Positions 11,383 to 21,269 of a stretch of DNA of 64,000 nt are shown here, piece after piece. Below the pieces are notes generated by a model. That model did not search any database, was not told where the DNA came from, and saw nothing but the letters and a program-made list of their open reading frames with translations. The translations under genes and the position numbers were made by a program. Source of the stretch: Macrosoma leucophasiata (lineage: Eukaryota; Arthropoda; Insecta; Lepidoptera; Hedylidae); NCBI GenBank assembly GCA_036365455.1, contig JAWQUS010000009.1, positions 4,308,001-4,372,000 on the forward strand. Reading direction: 5' to 3'. The number at the start of each line of letters is the position of its first letter. Positions within the stretch are counted from its first letter, which is position 1.

Positions 11383-12468
11383 TGGCACTAAACTTCAAGT
11401 CAACTGCCAAAATATTAAAAGTGGTCTTTGAAATTTTCTCTTTATGAAAGGAAGTTAAAGAACTGAGTAGGTAATGTGCTTTTTACTTCTTGCAATATCC
11501 ATCTATTTTCCTACAGTGTTGAAACTTATTGATACGTCGTCAATTTTTCGGGATCAACGCAAATCAAAGATCGCATACTTAATAATACTTTTGTGCCATA
11601 TTTTACATCGTTTTAATTGTGTTGACAATATGTGAATTTAATGTGTATACATGTTGAAATACTCCCCTTCTAGCCCATCAAGAAATGATTGTTTTGAATA
11701 AAAAAAAACGGTCAAGTGCGTGTCGGGCCCCGCACAGTGTAGGGTTCCCTAGTTTTTAAGTTTGAATAATGTAATGAAAAATAAAAATTTTCAAGTAAAA
11801 TACAGCCAATTTAAGTGTGATAGTTTTCCTTTTACTAATTTCGTTATATGTAGCTACTATTGCCGTAATATTTTTATTTCTAACAACAACCGTTTAGTTG
11901 GTAAAAAAAGGCCGGGGACACTTGACTCTAACGAAAATTGGCACTTAAGTCTTGTATATAATCAAAGGTCTCGAACAGTGAATCAGTGAACTAAATCGAA
12001 AAATGATATTTGCACATCTCTAAAATTTTTGAACTTTTTTACTATATCCCATACTACATAGAAAACAAAAAATGTTTTTCCGCGCGTTACACATAAATTC
12101 TTTTTTTTTTTTCAAGTTTCTATTCTACCACTTTGTCGGCGTAATTAAGGTGATGTATACTTGTGTCAAACTTTAACTCTCTAGTGCTAATAGTTAATGC
12201 GCTAAATCACGGACGGTCGGACAGACAGACTGACAGACGGACATATAAAATAATAATAAAAAATAAAATAAAATGTCTTTATTGCATGAATGTAGTACAG
12301 AAATGATAACATGGTGACATAAGTACAGTGCAATTACATTCTACCGTCAAGGTGTACAATGTCAGTTGCCTAGCCTGCAAATTATATTTTACAATATTAA
12401 AAACAGTCATCACAATACAGATCATTGAATTAGTGGTAAAACAATAATTATATGTATGTATATTTTTT

Positions 12469-12757
12469 ACTGGTGGTAGAGCTCTAGTGACAGAGCTCGC
12501 GGGCGTAGGCACCACCGCATTACCTAATATACTTGCCGCTAAATGGTAGTGTTCAGCACTATTGTGTTCCGGTCAAGTGGTAATGTAAGGCCCTGTAATT
12601 TCCGGCACAGAGGCATAACACCTTAGGCCTCAGGAGTGGTAACGCATCTGCATTTTGACCTTGGTCTTGTGTGGGTGTCTATAGGCTGCAGTCATCACTT
12701 AACATCAATGTGAACTGCATGCTTGTTTAGCACTTCGATTACATAAAAAAAAAAAAA
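12469..12757 (+). repeat. SINE-like family A, full length, inside the older LINE
   Basis: Complete family order from 'actggtggtagagctctagtgacag' to 'gcttgtttagcacttcgattacat' with an A13 tail (12745-12757). It lies within the minus-strand LINE and so is younger than it. Confidence 0.85.
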
Positions 12758-12984
12758 TATATATAAATATAATGTTAGAGTCCATTTAAATTAAATAATT
12801 AAATTACAATTTATAAATTATTAATTTGTCAGATGAGTTTGTCAAATGTCATATTTTTGTATTCATTTATGTCATAAAAACAGTGTTCAAGTAACCAATT
12901 TTTAATCTTCCTTTTAAATACATTTAACGGCAAACTTTTAAATGCGTCAGGTAATTTATTGTATATTGTTATAGCGTGTACATG

Positions 12985-13985
12985 CATATCAATGAAATGT
13001 TGGAGCAAAACTCCAATTTTCATAGCTATGCGGATGATAGCACGGGAGATGCACACTATACAAGCCGTGCAAATGCCTCTCGGACACTTATCGAAGAAAG
13101 CAGGACTAGACTTGTGTCTGAAGTCGAGCACTCTCTGGAGCGGGTCTCAGATTGGGGTCGACTCAATTTAGTGCAGTTCAACCCCTCAAAGACACAAGTC
13201 TGCGCGTTCACCGCTAAAAAAACCCCATTCATTGTAGCACCACAGTTCCAGGGCACTCCGCTTGCCATTGGTAAGAGTATCGGTATCCTGGGCGTTGACA
13301 TATCGAACGAAGTGCAATTTGGGAGTCACATTGAGTGTAAGACCAAGTTGGCATCCAAAAAGTTGGGGGTGCTTAACAAAGCGAGGCAGTATTTCACATC
13401 GGGGCAGCTACTACAGCTTTATAAGGCCCAAGTGCGGCCCCATCTGGAATACTGCTCTCATTTGTGGGCGGGAGCCCCCAAGTACCAGCTTGGTCCACTT
13501 GACTCCCTACAAAAACGCGCCGTTCGTATTGTTAACGATCCGGGACTTACAGACAGGCTCGAACATCTGAGCCTGCGCAGAGATATTGGTAGTCTGTGCG
13601 TGTTATACCGTCTCTACAATGGTGAGTGCTCTGTCGAACTGTTCGACATGGTGCCACCGTCTCTTTTTCTACACCGTACTACCCGCCGAAGAGAGAAGTT
13701 TCACCCTCACCGACTGGACACCTGGCAGTGCTCAACGGTGCGGTTTTCTCGTTCGTTTCTGCCCAGAACGTGTAAATTGTGGAACGAACTTCCCTCTGAG
13801 GTGTTCCCTCGGTGCTACAATATGGGGTTCTTCAAAAATGGCGTCAAAAGAGTCCTTCAGGGCTGGCAGCGCGTTGGCAACTCCCCTGGTGTTGCAAATG
13901 TCCATAGGCGACGGTGACCACTTACCATCAGGTGGCCCGTCTGCTTGTCTGTCGACTTAATGACATAAAAAAAAAAAAAAAAAAA
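12985..13985 (+). pseudogene. Jockey/CR1-like LINE, 5'-truncated RT C-terminus with poly(A)
   Basis: An open frame ending with TGA at 13917 carries the RT catalytic box YADD (13027-13038), the 'SDWGRLNLVQFNPSKTQV' block, 'SIGILGVDIS' and 'QVRPHLEYCSHLWAG', all typical of Jockey/CR1-superfamily LINEs. It then runs through the C-terminal tail to a poly(A) of about 18 nt (13968-13985). It is 5' truncated just before the catalytic box. The frame used to start it begins GTG and has no initiating ATG of its own. It is inserted in opposite orientation inside the older minus-strand LINE, whose frame resumes on both sides. I found no clean target duplication. The frame is open throughout, so the insertion is fairly young. 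Confidence 0.85.
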
Positions 13986-14921
13986 TATACATTTCTCTTG
14001 TACAGCTCTAAACGGCATATTGGAAGGTATATTTTATATTTACGAGTACTTCTTACTGAGACAGTCGTTCTGTTTGCTACTTGCGAGTGGCTATTAAAAT
14101 GTTCTGGGTGCTGTTTAACAAATACACAAAGTTCTTTAATGTACATACAAACAAGTGGCATGATTCTATATTTTTTGAAGAGAGGTTTGCAGCTATCCAT
14201 AAAATGAGCACGGGAGCTCTTATACATTTCTTTTAGTACAATAAATGCTCTATGAATATCTACTGAGTTTCCCCATAGTAATAGGCCATACGAAAGGACT
14301 GAGGATACATAGCCATGATAAGCACTTAGAGCTGCTTCACTGGATACAGTTAATCGCAGTGTTTTTATGGCAAAGACGAATCTATCAAGTTTGTCACAGA
14401 CATACTCCACAGTGATTTCCAGTTACAGTGTTTATCAAGTCTTATTCCTAGGAACATTGTATTGTCGGCTTCCTCAATTTTTACATTATTTGCGATTATA
14501 TTAAGGTTTATTTCTTTTTTCCTGTGAGTCTGAAATTGGATGAATTTAGTTTTGTTTATATTGGGGGATACATGGGGGATACATAGCGAAACTATAGGGG
14601 TTCCTTGTTAACTACGGAACCCTAAAAACAGATTGTTTTAGGCTCCATTTTGGTCCCTTTTTGTCCCTTTTTTTGGAAAAATTCAGTCCCTTTTCCCTTT
14701 TTTGTAAGAGCGACTCTGCTAAAAACCCTGTTATATGTATTAAAAGAAAAATATGGTTTGTAAAGCATTTTTGGTCGTACATAAATATATGAATGTGAAA
14801 GTAGCTGGCCCCCTTTGGCCCAGAGTGGCACAAGACCGCTCAGAATGGAAAAACCTGGAGGAGGCCTTCGCGTATGCTGATGCACTAGAAATATAATGAT
14901 GAAGAAAGTGACCGATATGAA

Positions 14922-15111
14922 TGTGACAAACAAATTCTACAGTTCAATTTTAGCTTGAGATTTTAAGTCTTCTGAGTTGGTCTCTTAACGCTAATATTTT
15001 TTTTATTGATTAATACCTGAGTGTGATAAACAAATTCTACAGTTCAATTAGATCTTGAGATTTTAAGTCTTCTGAGTTTGTCTCTTAACGCAATTTTTTT
15101 TTTTTATTGAT
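14922..15111. repeat. 100-bp tandem duplication
   Basis: 14922-15021 and 15022-15111 are two consecutive copies of 'tgtga(c/t)aaacaaattctacagttcaatt...cttgagattttaagtcttctgagtt(g/t)gtctcttaacgc', differing at a few positions and in T-run length. The period is exactly 100 bp at the left ends. Confidence 0.85.
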
Positions 15112-15535
15112 ATCATATAATTGTGTTTCATTTTTCACCGATATTAATTACATAAGCTACTAAATGAATTAGTTTTACCCTGATATTATGTCCGATACCG
15201 ACAGCGACACCCCTCAGTCGGTCATTTAATGTAGTTTGACCTGAACATTTTCTGATTCAAATTAAGACATAACATTTTTTTTATGTTGAAACCAAAAAAG
15301 TTGCTTGTAGGCTACGGAACCCTAAACATAAATCAGTTTCAGTAAAATGTATTGTGTGTTCTGTGATTAGCGAAGTGAAGACTGCAAACAGTAAGTCCAC
15401 ACATCTTGATACTCGAGCCTTCATGCGCTACTTGAATTACCGCCAGCGCAGCGCCTGTAACTAAGTAAACGATCTTGGATTACGTCGAGGGTCATGGACG
15501 GGGACTACATATACGTATTTATATTTAATTACGTT
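15112..15535. other. Mostly unrecognised; one repeat end
   Basis: Contains the 'gtaggctacggaaccctaa' fragment at about 15308-15326. Otherwise nothing recognised. Confidence 0.4.
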
Positions 15536-15579
15536 TATATGTATATATATATATAGATATATTTATATAAAAATCATTC

Positions 15580-15619
<40 letters not shown>

Positions 15620-15721
15620 ATATATATATATATATGTATATGACTACACGACTGATTTTTATATATATATATAAAAATCAGTCGTTCTCGAGTTTTAGCC
15701 TTTCCTTAATGATCTATATGT

Positions 15722-15752
<31 letters not shown>

Positions 15753-15770
15753 GATCATTAAGGAAAAAAA
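15536..15770. repeat. AT microsatellites with two large AT-centred palindromes
   Basis: Several (TA)n tracts. One perfect 36-bp palindrome lies at 15649-15684 (arms CGACTGATTTTT / AAAAATCAGTCG around (AT)6). A 66-bp structure lies at 15701-15766 with perfect 16-bp outer arms TTTCCTTAATGATCTA / TAGATCATTAAGGAAA around a TA-rich centre. They are prone to cruciform formation and to replication slippage. Confidence 0.9.
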
Positions 15771-16264
15771 ATAAAGCACTGAACAAAGTAACACCTAGAA
15801 GCGAATCGTGACTTTAATCCGTAATATGTAAGACAAGGTAGTGATAATGATTGCTACCTATCTCTTACAGAATGATAATGCAAAACTCAGAAGCTGAACG
15901 CTTCAAGTAACAACGATATCAACTCGACTGTTACAAAACGTCGATCAAATCGGCAAATCGCGAAATAATGACGCCCGCTGTGCTGTGAACATGCTGTGAA
16001 AAACGAAAGTGAAATTCAATCAATACATCTGCTATTTCGTGTGTTTACGCTGTGTTAAGTATGGATTCACAATTTACACCATTACACAGCAATACGCCAC
16101 GCATTCTGAGTGGGTTGTTTTTATTTTTATTGCATTTCTAGTGAGTATACATCACAGATAACTCCGCCTCCCCCCCATACGTCAACTCTCCTCGGTAAGT
16201 AAGATTAGTAAGTAATCAGTGTGTAAAATTACTAATTATATAGGTACTTATAGCCACTCGTTAT
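15771..16264. other. Non-coding, nothing recognised
   Basis: No ORF or repeat identified. Confidence 0.4.
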
Positions 16265-16375
16265 AAACCGAATTTGACTTCTGGTCTTTGTGCGGGTGTC
16301 TATAGGCTGCAGCCTTCGCTTAACATCAATGTGAACTTCATGCTTGTTTGCCATCTTACATAAAAAAAAGTTGCT
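16265..16375 (+). repeat. SINE-like family A, 3' part
   Basis: 'ggtctttgtgcgggtgtctataggctgcag' followed by 'cttaacatcaatgtgaac' and 'gcttgtttgccatcttacataaaaaa'. Confidence 0.7.
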
Positions 16376-16789
16376 CGTATTTTTTTCAGTCAAATATTTT
16401 TTTATAATCACTAAACAATAACATCTGCGCTCACGGTATGCCTCTTCCTTACACGTAATTCTGAAAACTGATTATTATTATCTCGGTTCCAACAAACGTA
16501 GCCCTCAACATTTTGTTCAACAATGTTTAACAGTCAATTACGCCAGGCTTGTAAAATTTTACCCCTCATTAGATGTACAATGTAGAAACATCATACGAAA
16601 TTGGTATCTTGTTAAATCTAACAAGAGCTAAGCTTTGTACCAAGATTGATTGAAAATAATCTTGTTTAGATTTGAAATGTTGACGAAAACTCACATTCAA
16701 ACAGGTCTCACGGTCTCACCTGAAGTTGAAGATGATTTATTTGTTGAAAAGACCTGATAATCTATTGTTCAGATACCCTTGTTATACAT
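16376..16789. other. Non-coding, nothing recognised
   Basis: AT-rich, no feature found. Confidence 0.4.
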
Positions 16790-17095
16790 TTTCACTGATG
16801 GTAGAGTGCCAGTGAAAGAGCATGAGGACCTATGAATCGCTACATTACCTAATCTACTTGCTAAATGGTAGTGTCCAGCGTTATCGTGTTCCGAGCAGCT
16901 GGCAGTGTATGGCCCCGTAATTGTCCCAAGTAGGTAGTAACTAGCGTAGTAACCAGTACGGTTATGCATTTTATCAGAGTACCTACATACCTACATTGAA
17001 GTCACTGGTTTTTTTGAGGATGTTTACAGTCTACTGTATTCACTTACCATCCATGTGGATGTGCGCTTGTTTCAACTTTAATTACATAAAAAAAT
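16790..17095 (+). repeat. SINE-like family A, diverged full length
   Basis: 'tgatggtagagtgccagtgaaagagc', 'ctacattacctaatctacttgctaaatggtagtgtccagcg', 'gtatggccccgtaattg', then a degenerate 3' half ending 'gcgcttgtttcaactttaattacataaaaaa'. Confidence 0.65.
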
Positions 17096-18754
17096 CTATG
17101 CTTAGAACAAAAGCGAAAACTTTTCTACGCCATTACCCTACCGTAATTTATAACCATTGTCTACTTTAAGGCTGTTATGAGGTAGCAAAGATGTCGGTAG
17201 AGTTGCCACTTTCAAGGCATGATATATTGGGTTATATTTTAAAGCTAATGACTTTATCATAATAATATCAGTCGAAAGACGTCCATTGCAGGACAAAAAC
17301 CTACTCCAAAGATACACCAGTTGTGCAAGATCCGGGGATATTTTATTAAACTTATGATACATTTATTTAATCGTTAGAAAACCCTCTTGATCCTCGTCTT
17401 TTTTCATATATTTACGAAAAATACAAGACCTGTTACAAACAATTCAAATTGGTTCAGTCTGAAATTACACAAACAATGGCCATTGTCTGAGACGCGTCTT
17501 TGTCTTGTTACGTTATCCCTGCGCGAGATTGAGTGCTTCTCTGCTAATATTAGGTTTCCTGGACCGTAACACTGCTGTCTTCTATCTAGTCACTTGAGCT
17601 GCCCGTGCTGTGAATAATACTGGTACCAAACAAAATAAAAAAGTTCTTATACAATCTGATATAGAAGTAGATTTAATTATCTATGAATTAGATGTCCAAG
17701 TGCCACCCATATTCTAACTCTAAACTAATACTACCTTTTGCCCGCAACTTTGTACTTGCATAATTCCCGTAAATAAAAGGAATACTCCTACTCCTACTTC
17801 TTCTCTGGTCTCCAAGGAATCTACATGCCAAATTTCAGCTGTCTACGTTATATCTATAGGTCTACATCACCTAACGCTTTCACAAATATCGCTGACCTGA
17901 TTTTGATTAATTTGATATACGAGTATTATGAGCGAGGGAAGCTGTGACCGAGCTTGCTAGTTGTATAAGTCATATATTCGGGGAATTTTCGATTTGGTTG
18001 CAGAACGAAATATGTAACAAAGCGAACCTCTTTGGTAACTTCAAACAAAAGTAAAGAAGTCTGTTCGTGAATTTGTACTTATTTAGCAAACTAGATGAAT
18101 ATTCTGTCTGACTTGTCCTCTTTTATATGCATTAAAATCTTAATAAGAATTTCTCCTTTTTTGCATACATATATAAGTTCTAAAACTTTTTTTAAATATG
18201 TGAATATTATTTTAATACAAAGAAAGTCCTGATCGCGTGTCGGCTCCAAATTGAGTCAGATTTCCTCACCAAATCTACCTACTGACATAATTACCCAGCT
18301 GCGCTGCAATGTATTTTAACGAAATAATATGAAACCAATCACTTTTTTAGTTTTACTGTGATCGTTTTTTACTGTCGGATGAACATTCTAGTAAAAGTGG
18401 TTTTTCGATTTTCTAAAAAAATAAATTAGTCTTAAATTCTGTCTCTCTGGTTTGCATAATTTTACTGCCTGGATCAGGTTTCCTCTATCAAAGAATACGA
18501 TACTCATTATTACATCTATTAAATATCTACTAACTTTCGAGAGAGACCGCTCGGCTTGTTAGTGACAAAATTTGTTAGTGAGATTTAAAAAATATTCATA
18601 CATTTATTTCTTGAAGTCAAATCGAGATGAGCGCGAAGAATACATAACTATATATTTTTGATTCTTGGCCATTGCTTTTCGATGAATATAATTTCGATAT
18701 TCTGTTACCATATCAACAATGTTGACAATCTTACATCTTATCTCTTGCTACATT
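17096..18754. other. AT-rich stretch with two old repeat remnants
   Basis: An RTE-type 3' tail lies on the minus strand at about 17255-17340 ('cagtcgaaagacgtccattgcaggac' with ATAAT repeats beside it). A remnant of the 'ttgcccgc..cttcgt' repeat lies at about 17738-17900. The remainder has no recognisable feature. Confidence 0.45.
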
Positions 18755-18759
18755 GGTTG
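18755..18759. repeat. Target site duplication GGTTG, left of BEL copy 1
   Basis: GGTTG immediately precedes the 5' LTR and is repeated at 28197-28201 immediately after the 3' LTR. Five bp is the length expected for BEL/Pao integrases. Confidence 0.9.
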
Positions 18760-20327
18760 TGTAAAGGATAGAATCAATAAGCGTCGTATTTCATTATGAA
18801 AATAAGTAAAGTCAGTAAAGCTCGCAATGACCGCTAGGTGTATGTTGGTTGTATGCAGCGGCAGTTTTTAATTCGATATAACTCGTTAGGTTCTCATAGT
18901 AGGCATGTAATATTTGAGTATGATGATAAACGAATTGTTGTCTAGCGATTGCCATAGAAAATATTAAATTTGGAGGTGTAGGTATTTTCGGTTAGTCGAA
19001 AGGGTCGTCCACGAAGAGGTGACCGACAGAGCACCTGATCCACCTGCGGCGGCGGGGGTGAAGTGCGGGGAAGTGACGCGGAGGAAGCGTAAATACGCAG
19101 CGCACTTTTTTTTAGAGCTCAGTCAGTGGCATAGCTCGGCGTAGGAATGTCCAATAATGCATATTCACGACCAACCCCACGCATGGCATAGGCAGATCAG
19201 TAGTTATCGACTGGCAAAGTTCGCTGTAGTAGACACTACTATGAGATGAGTCTAGACAAAACTGTAATGTAAATTAGGTATTTCGCTGTATACTTATCAC
19301 ACACATACTGGCCCGAAGACGTGCACGGAGATGCGACCACGTAGCGCGCGTAGAAAGTAAAGAAATTGAGAAATTATAACACAAATTGTATAAAATGTTA
19401 CGGTTAGAAATATCAATTTGTATGTAGGTAGATTCAATTAGTTTGTTCACAGCTGATGTTGAATTCAACATTTTGTATGGAGAGAGAGGTGAAAGTCGCT
19501 GTATTTTCGTAAATAACAAAGATACTAGGCTGAAAGTTATGTACGAGATGTATTTTTGTTGCCCCCTCAGGGAAATGTATGTATAAAGAGTGTAAGTAGA
19601 CTCACAATACGGAAAAAACGAATGTACCTAATCTTACTTGTTAGATAAAATTGTCTCTCACGCTTAGAATAAAGGAGATAGGCAGATACCGTTTGCGGTT
19701 TTTAATTGTATTTAGGTTTGGCTAGCGATATACAATCGTGTCATAGGTGATAGAGCATGACAGAGCCCCTAAAAAATTATGTGTTTCTAATAAGTAAAAA
19801 CTTTGAAAGTGTATCGAATTAGAATAAGAATCTAATAAGAATTGTATAAGAAAATTTAATAGAATAAGAGATATTGCGTATGAAATGTATCAAGGCGGGG
19901 GCGGGTCAGCAGAGATGTATGACGGTGGTAGGAAATTAGACCGTATATGTAATGATTTAGAGTCCTATCTCTATTGACCCGGACCTTCGTGACGTTCGAT
20001 TTTTGGGCGTGTCACGGCATTTTGACATGGAAGGAGACGGTTTGGAAGCGTATATAACTCGGTACATTTCGTTGCTAGTTTGTCCTCGTTCGATTCTCCG
20101 CAAGAAAAGTGCTTCCAGACCGTGAAGGTATTGCCAGTGAAAGTTTAGAATAGTACCAGACCCCCTGGTTCGCTAGTTAGTTATAGTATAGTGAAATAAG
20201 CTAGTGAATAAGTTAGAATAGTATGAACCATTGAAGAAACGAAAATAAAAACCCAGTTACAGTCCACTCATTGAAATCGATGCAGATTTGTGTTTGACTT
20301 TGGTGTAAAAGCCATTTGTCCCCCACA
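18760..20327 (+). repeat. 5' LTR of BEL copy 1
   Basis: Begins TGTAAAGG and ends CCCCCACA, with the TG...CA termini of an LTR. A TATATAA box at 20051-20057 suggests transcription starts at about 20080. It contains the perfect 16-bp palindrome ATGTTGAATTCAACAT (19456-19471). Small ORFs inside are chance. Confidence 0.95.
20051..20057 (+). promoter_or_regulatory. TATA box of BEL copy 1 5' LTR
   Basis: TATATAA stands alone in a locally mixed-composition stretch about 275 bp before the LTR end, leaving room for R and U5. The same box is at 27920-27926 in the 3' LTR and, inverted, in both LTRs of copy 2. The start site about 30 bp downstream is inferred. Confidence 0.6.
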
Positions 20328-21269
20328 AAGTTCTGGTCCATCGACGCCGGATTAGTAGGCCACCAGCGGCCATCCGGGAAAGGATACAAGAGGGTACTGG
20401 TAACGACCGGCAAGGAAGAGCCGGAGTAGGATACCGGCGCGTTGATTAACGGATCGGAACGTGCATTCCAGGTCTCGCAGTCTGAGGGCGAGGCCAGGGA
20501 ACGACGGGGAACAGGGTCGACGTGCAGCGAGACCGGGGCGCCAAGCAGGCGTCAGCAGCTGCACCTCGGGGTCAACGGGCATCGTGGCTTGGGCGCTATC
20601 CAGCGCCAGCGACCACACAAGCTCCAGGTCGACGGGCATCGCAGCTTCGGCGTTTTGAACGCCAGCACCGTCATCGCTCAGGCATTGTGGCCTTGAGCAC
20701 GGGCGATACTCGGGCTTGACCGCCTTGAGCACGGGCCGTGCGGCTTGGGCGCTCTACCAGCGTCAGCGACCGCAGCGGGCCGGGTCGGCGAGCATCACAG
20801 CGCGGGCGTTTCGAACGCCAGCGTTTTCACCGCTTGGGCAGCCGCCTTGAGCAGGGGCGTACGGCGCGGCGTTTCGTACGCTAGCGCATACGCAACTCGG
20901 GCGGGACCGCCCTGAGCATCGCAGCTTGGGCGCCTTCATCGGAGCAGCCGGGACGTCGGGTCAACGGCGTCGGCGGCGGCGGCTTCGTGGCAGCGTCAGC
21001 GTCTGCACAGCTCAGCACAGCGGCATCGGGCGGGTGCGGCCGAGCATCGGGACGTCGGCGGCGCCTGCAACTTCGCGGATCGCGGATACGGACGGATATA
21101 CAGTGAGTCGTAATCCGTGTATATTTTCAGGCCAGTGTATTTGTGTGTGTGTTAGGCCGTTAGGAATTTTTAGATTTTTTATTTTTGTTGAATTGTGTTA
21201 CTGTGTAGGGACCATCTCAGTTAGGGAGGTAGGGACCTATTTCAGTGTAGTTGAGGTAGTTAAACAGTG
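20328..21269 (+). promoter_or_regulatory. Structured, ATG-free leader of BEL copy 1
   Basis: 942 nt between LTR and gag-pol, GC-rich for about its first 760 nt, unlike the rest of the window. I checked every line and found no ATG on the sense strand before the gag-pol start. It holds a run of short hairpins with related arms: 20592-20607 (GGCGCT/AGCGCC), 20649-20663 (GGCGTT/AACGCC), 20748-20764, 20805-20819 (GGCGTT/AACGCC) and about 20857-20881. The interleaved 'cttgagcacgggc'-like phrase occurs at least twice. A frame from TTG at 20926 to 21270 has no ATG and is probably not translated. Possible roles are packaging signal or cap-independent entry; this is inference. Confidence 0.8.
20334..20353 (+). 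other. Primer binding site (tRNA-Tyr-like)
   Basis: TGGTCCATCGACGCCGGATT begins six bases after the LTR end. From memory, the complement of the insect tRNA-Tyr 3' end is TGGTCCTTCGAGCCGGATT. The site matches this with one substitution and one extra C. That makes tRNA-Tyr the best candidate primer, but it needs alignment with the host tRNA set. Confidence 0.5.

Larger units (their letters stand above)
12251..14580 (-). pseudogene. Non-LTR retrotransposon (CR1/Jockey-like) RT fragment, older, split
   Basis: Read on the minus strand from about 14570. 'NKTKFIQFQTH' and 'MFLGIRLDKHCNWK' match the post-catalytic thumb region of CR1/Jockey-type reverse transcriptases. After one frameshift come 'YVCDKLDRFVFAIKTLR', 'YVSSVLSYGLLLWGNS' and 'CKPLFKKYRIMPLVCMYIKE', then 'LYKRNVYF' at about 13990. 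The frame resumes beyond the inserted LINE with 'YNKLPDAFKSLPLNVFKRKI' and 'NWLLEHCFYD' (12835-12950). The 3' end is 'caataaagacattttatttta' complement at 12251-12290, a poly(A)-like tail. It is truncated 5' of the catalytic motif and interrupted by SINE A and a second LINE. Confidence 0.75.
11708..14627. mobile_element. Interspersed repeat ('cggtcaagtgcg ... ctacggaaccct'), split by insertion
   Basis: The left part begins 'aaacggtcaagtgcgtgtcgggccccgcac' and runs to 'cggacagacagactgacagacggacat' at about 12244. The right part resumes 'agcgaaactataggggttccttgttaactacggaaccct' at 14584-14625. These are the two ends of one repeat family as I know it from Lepidoptera. The gap 12251-14580 is a LINE inserted into it. 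Another fragment of the same family, 'gtaggctacggaaccctaa', is at about 15308-15326. Confidence 0.55.
11280..14730. mobile_element. hAT-like non-autonomous element (outer shell of a nest)
   Basis: The left end 'cagggcttttagtggcagtc' (11280-11299) and the inverted right end 'cagggtttttagcagagtcg' (complement of 14711-14730) form imperfect about 20-bp inverted repeats beginning CAGGG, the hAT-type terminus. Both sides are flanked by TTATAT (11274-11279 and 14731-14736), six bases of the eight expected for hAT. Subterminal runs of 'gtcccttttt' occur at both ends (11298-11382 and 14652-14700) in direct orientation. No transposase remains. The interior is filled by later insertions listed separately. 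Confidence 0.55.

Noticed and set aside
12985..13985. Target duplication around the young LINE
   Set aside because: Flanking 'tgcatat' and 'tatacat' look alike in composition but are not a direct repeat.
13928..14410. 160-codon minus-strand host gene
   Set aside because: The content matches the C-terminal region of a LINE reverse transcriptase and it is truncated and split.
19274..19519. 81-codon frame in the BEL LTRs
   Set aside because: Present in all LTRs simply because the LTR is repeated. No known domain.
21267..21269. GTG as the first codon of gag-pol
   Set aside because: In a eukaryotic transcript the adjacent ATG at 21270 is the sensible start.
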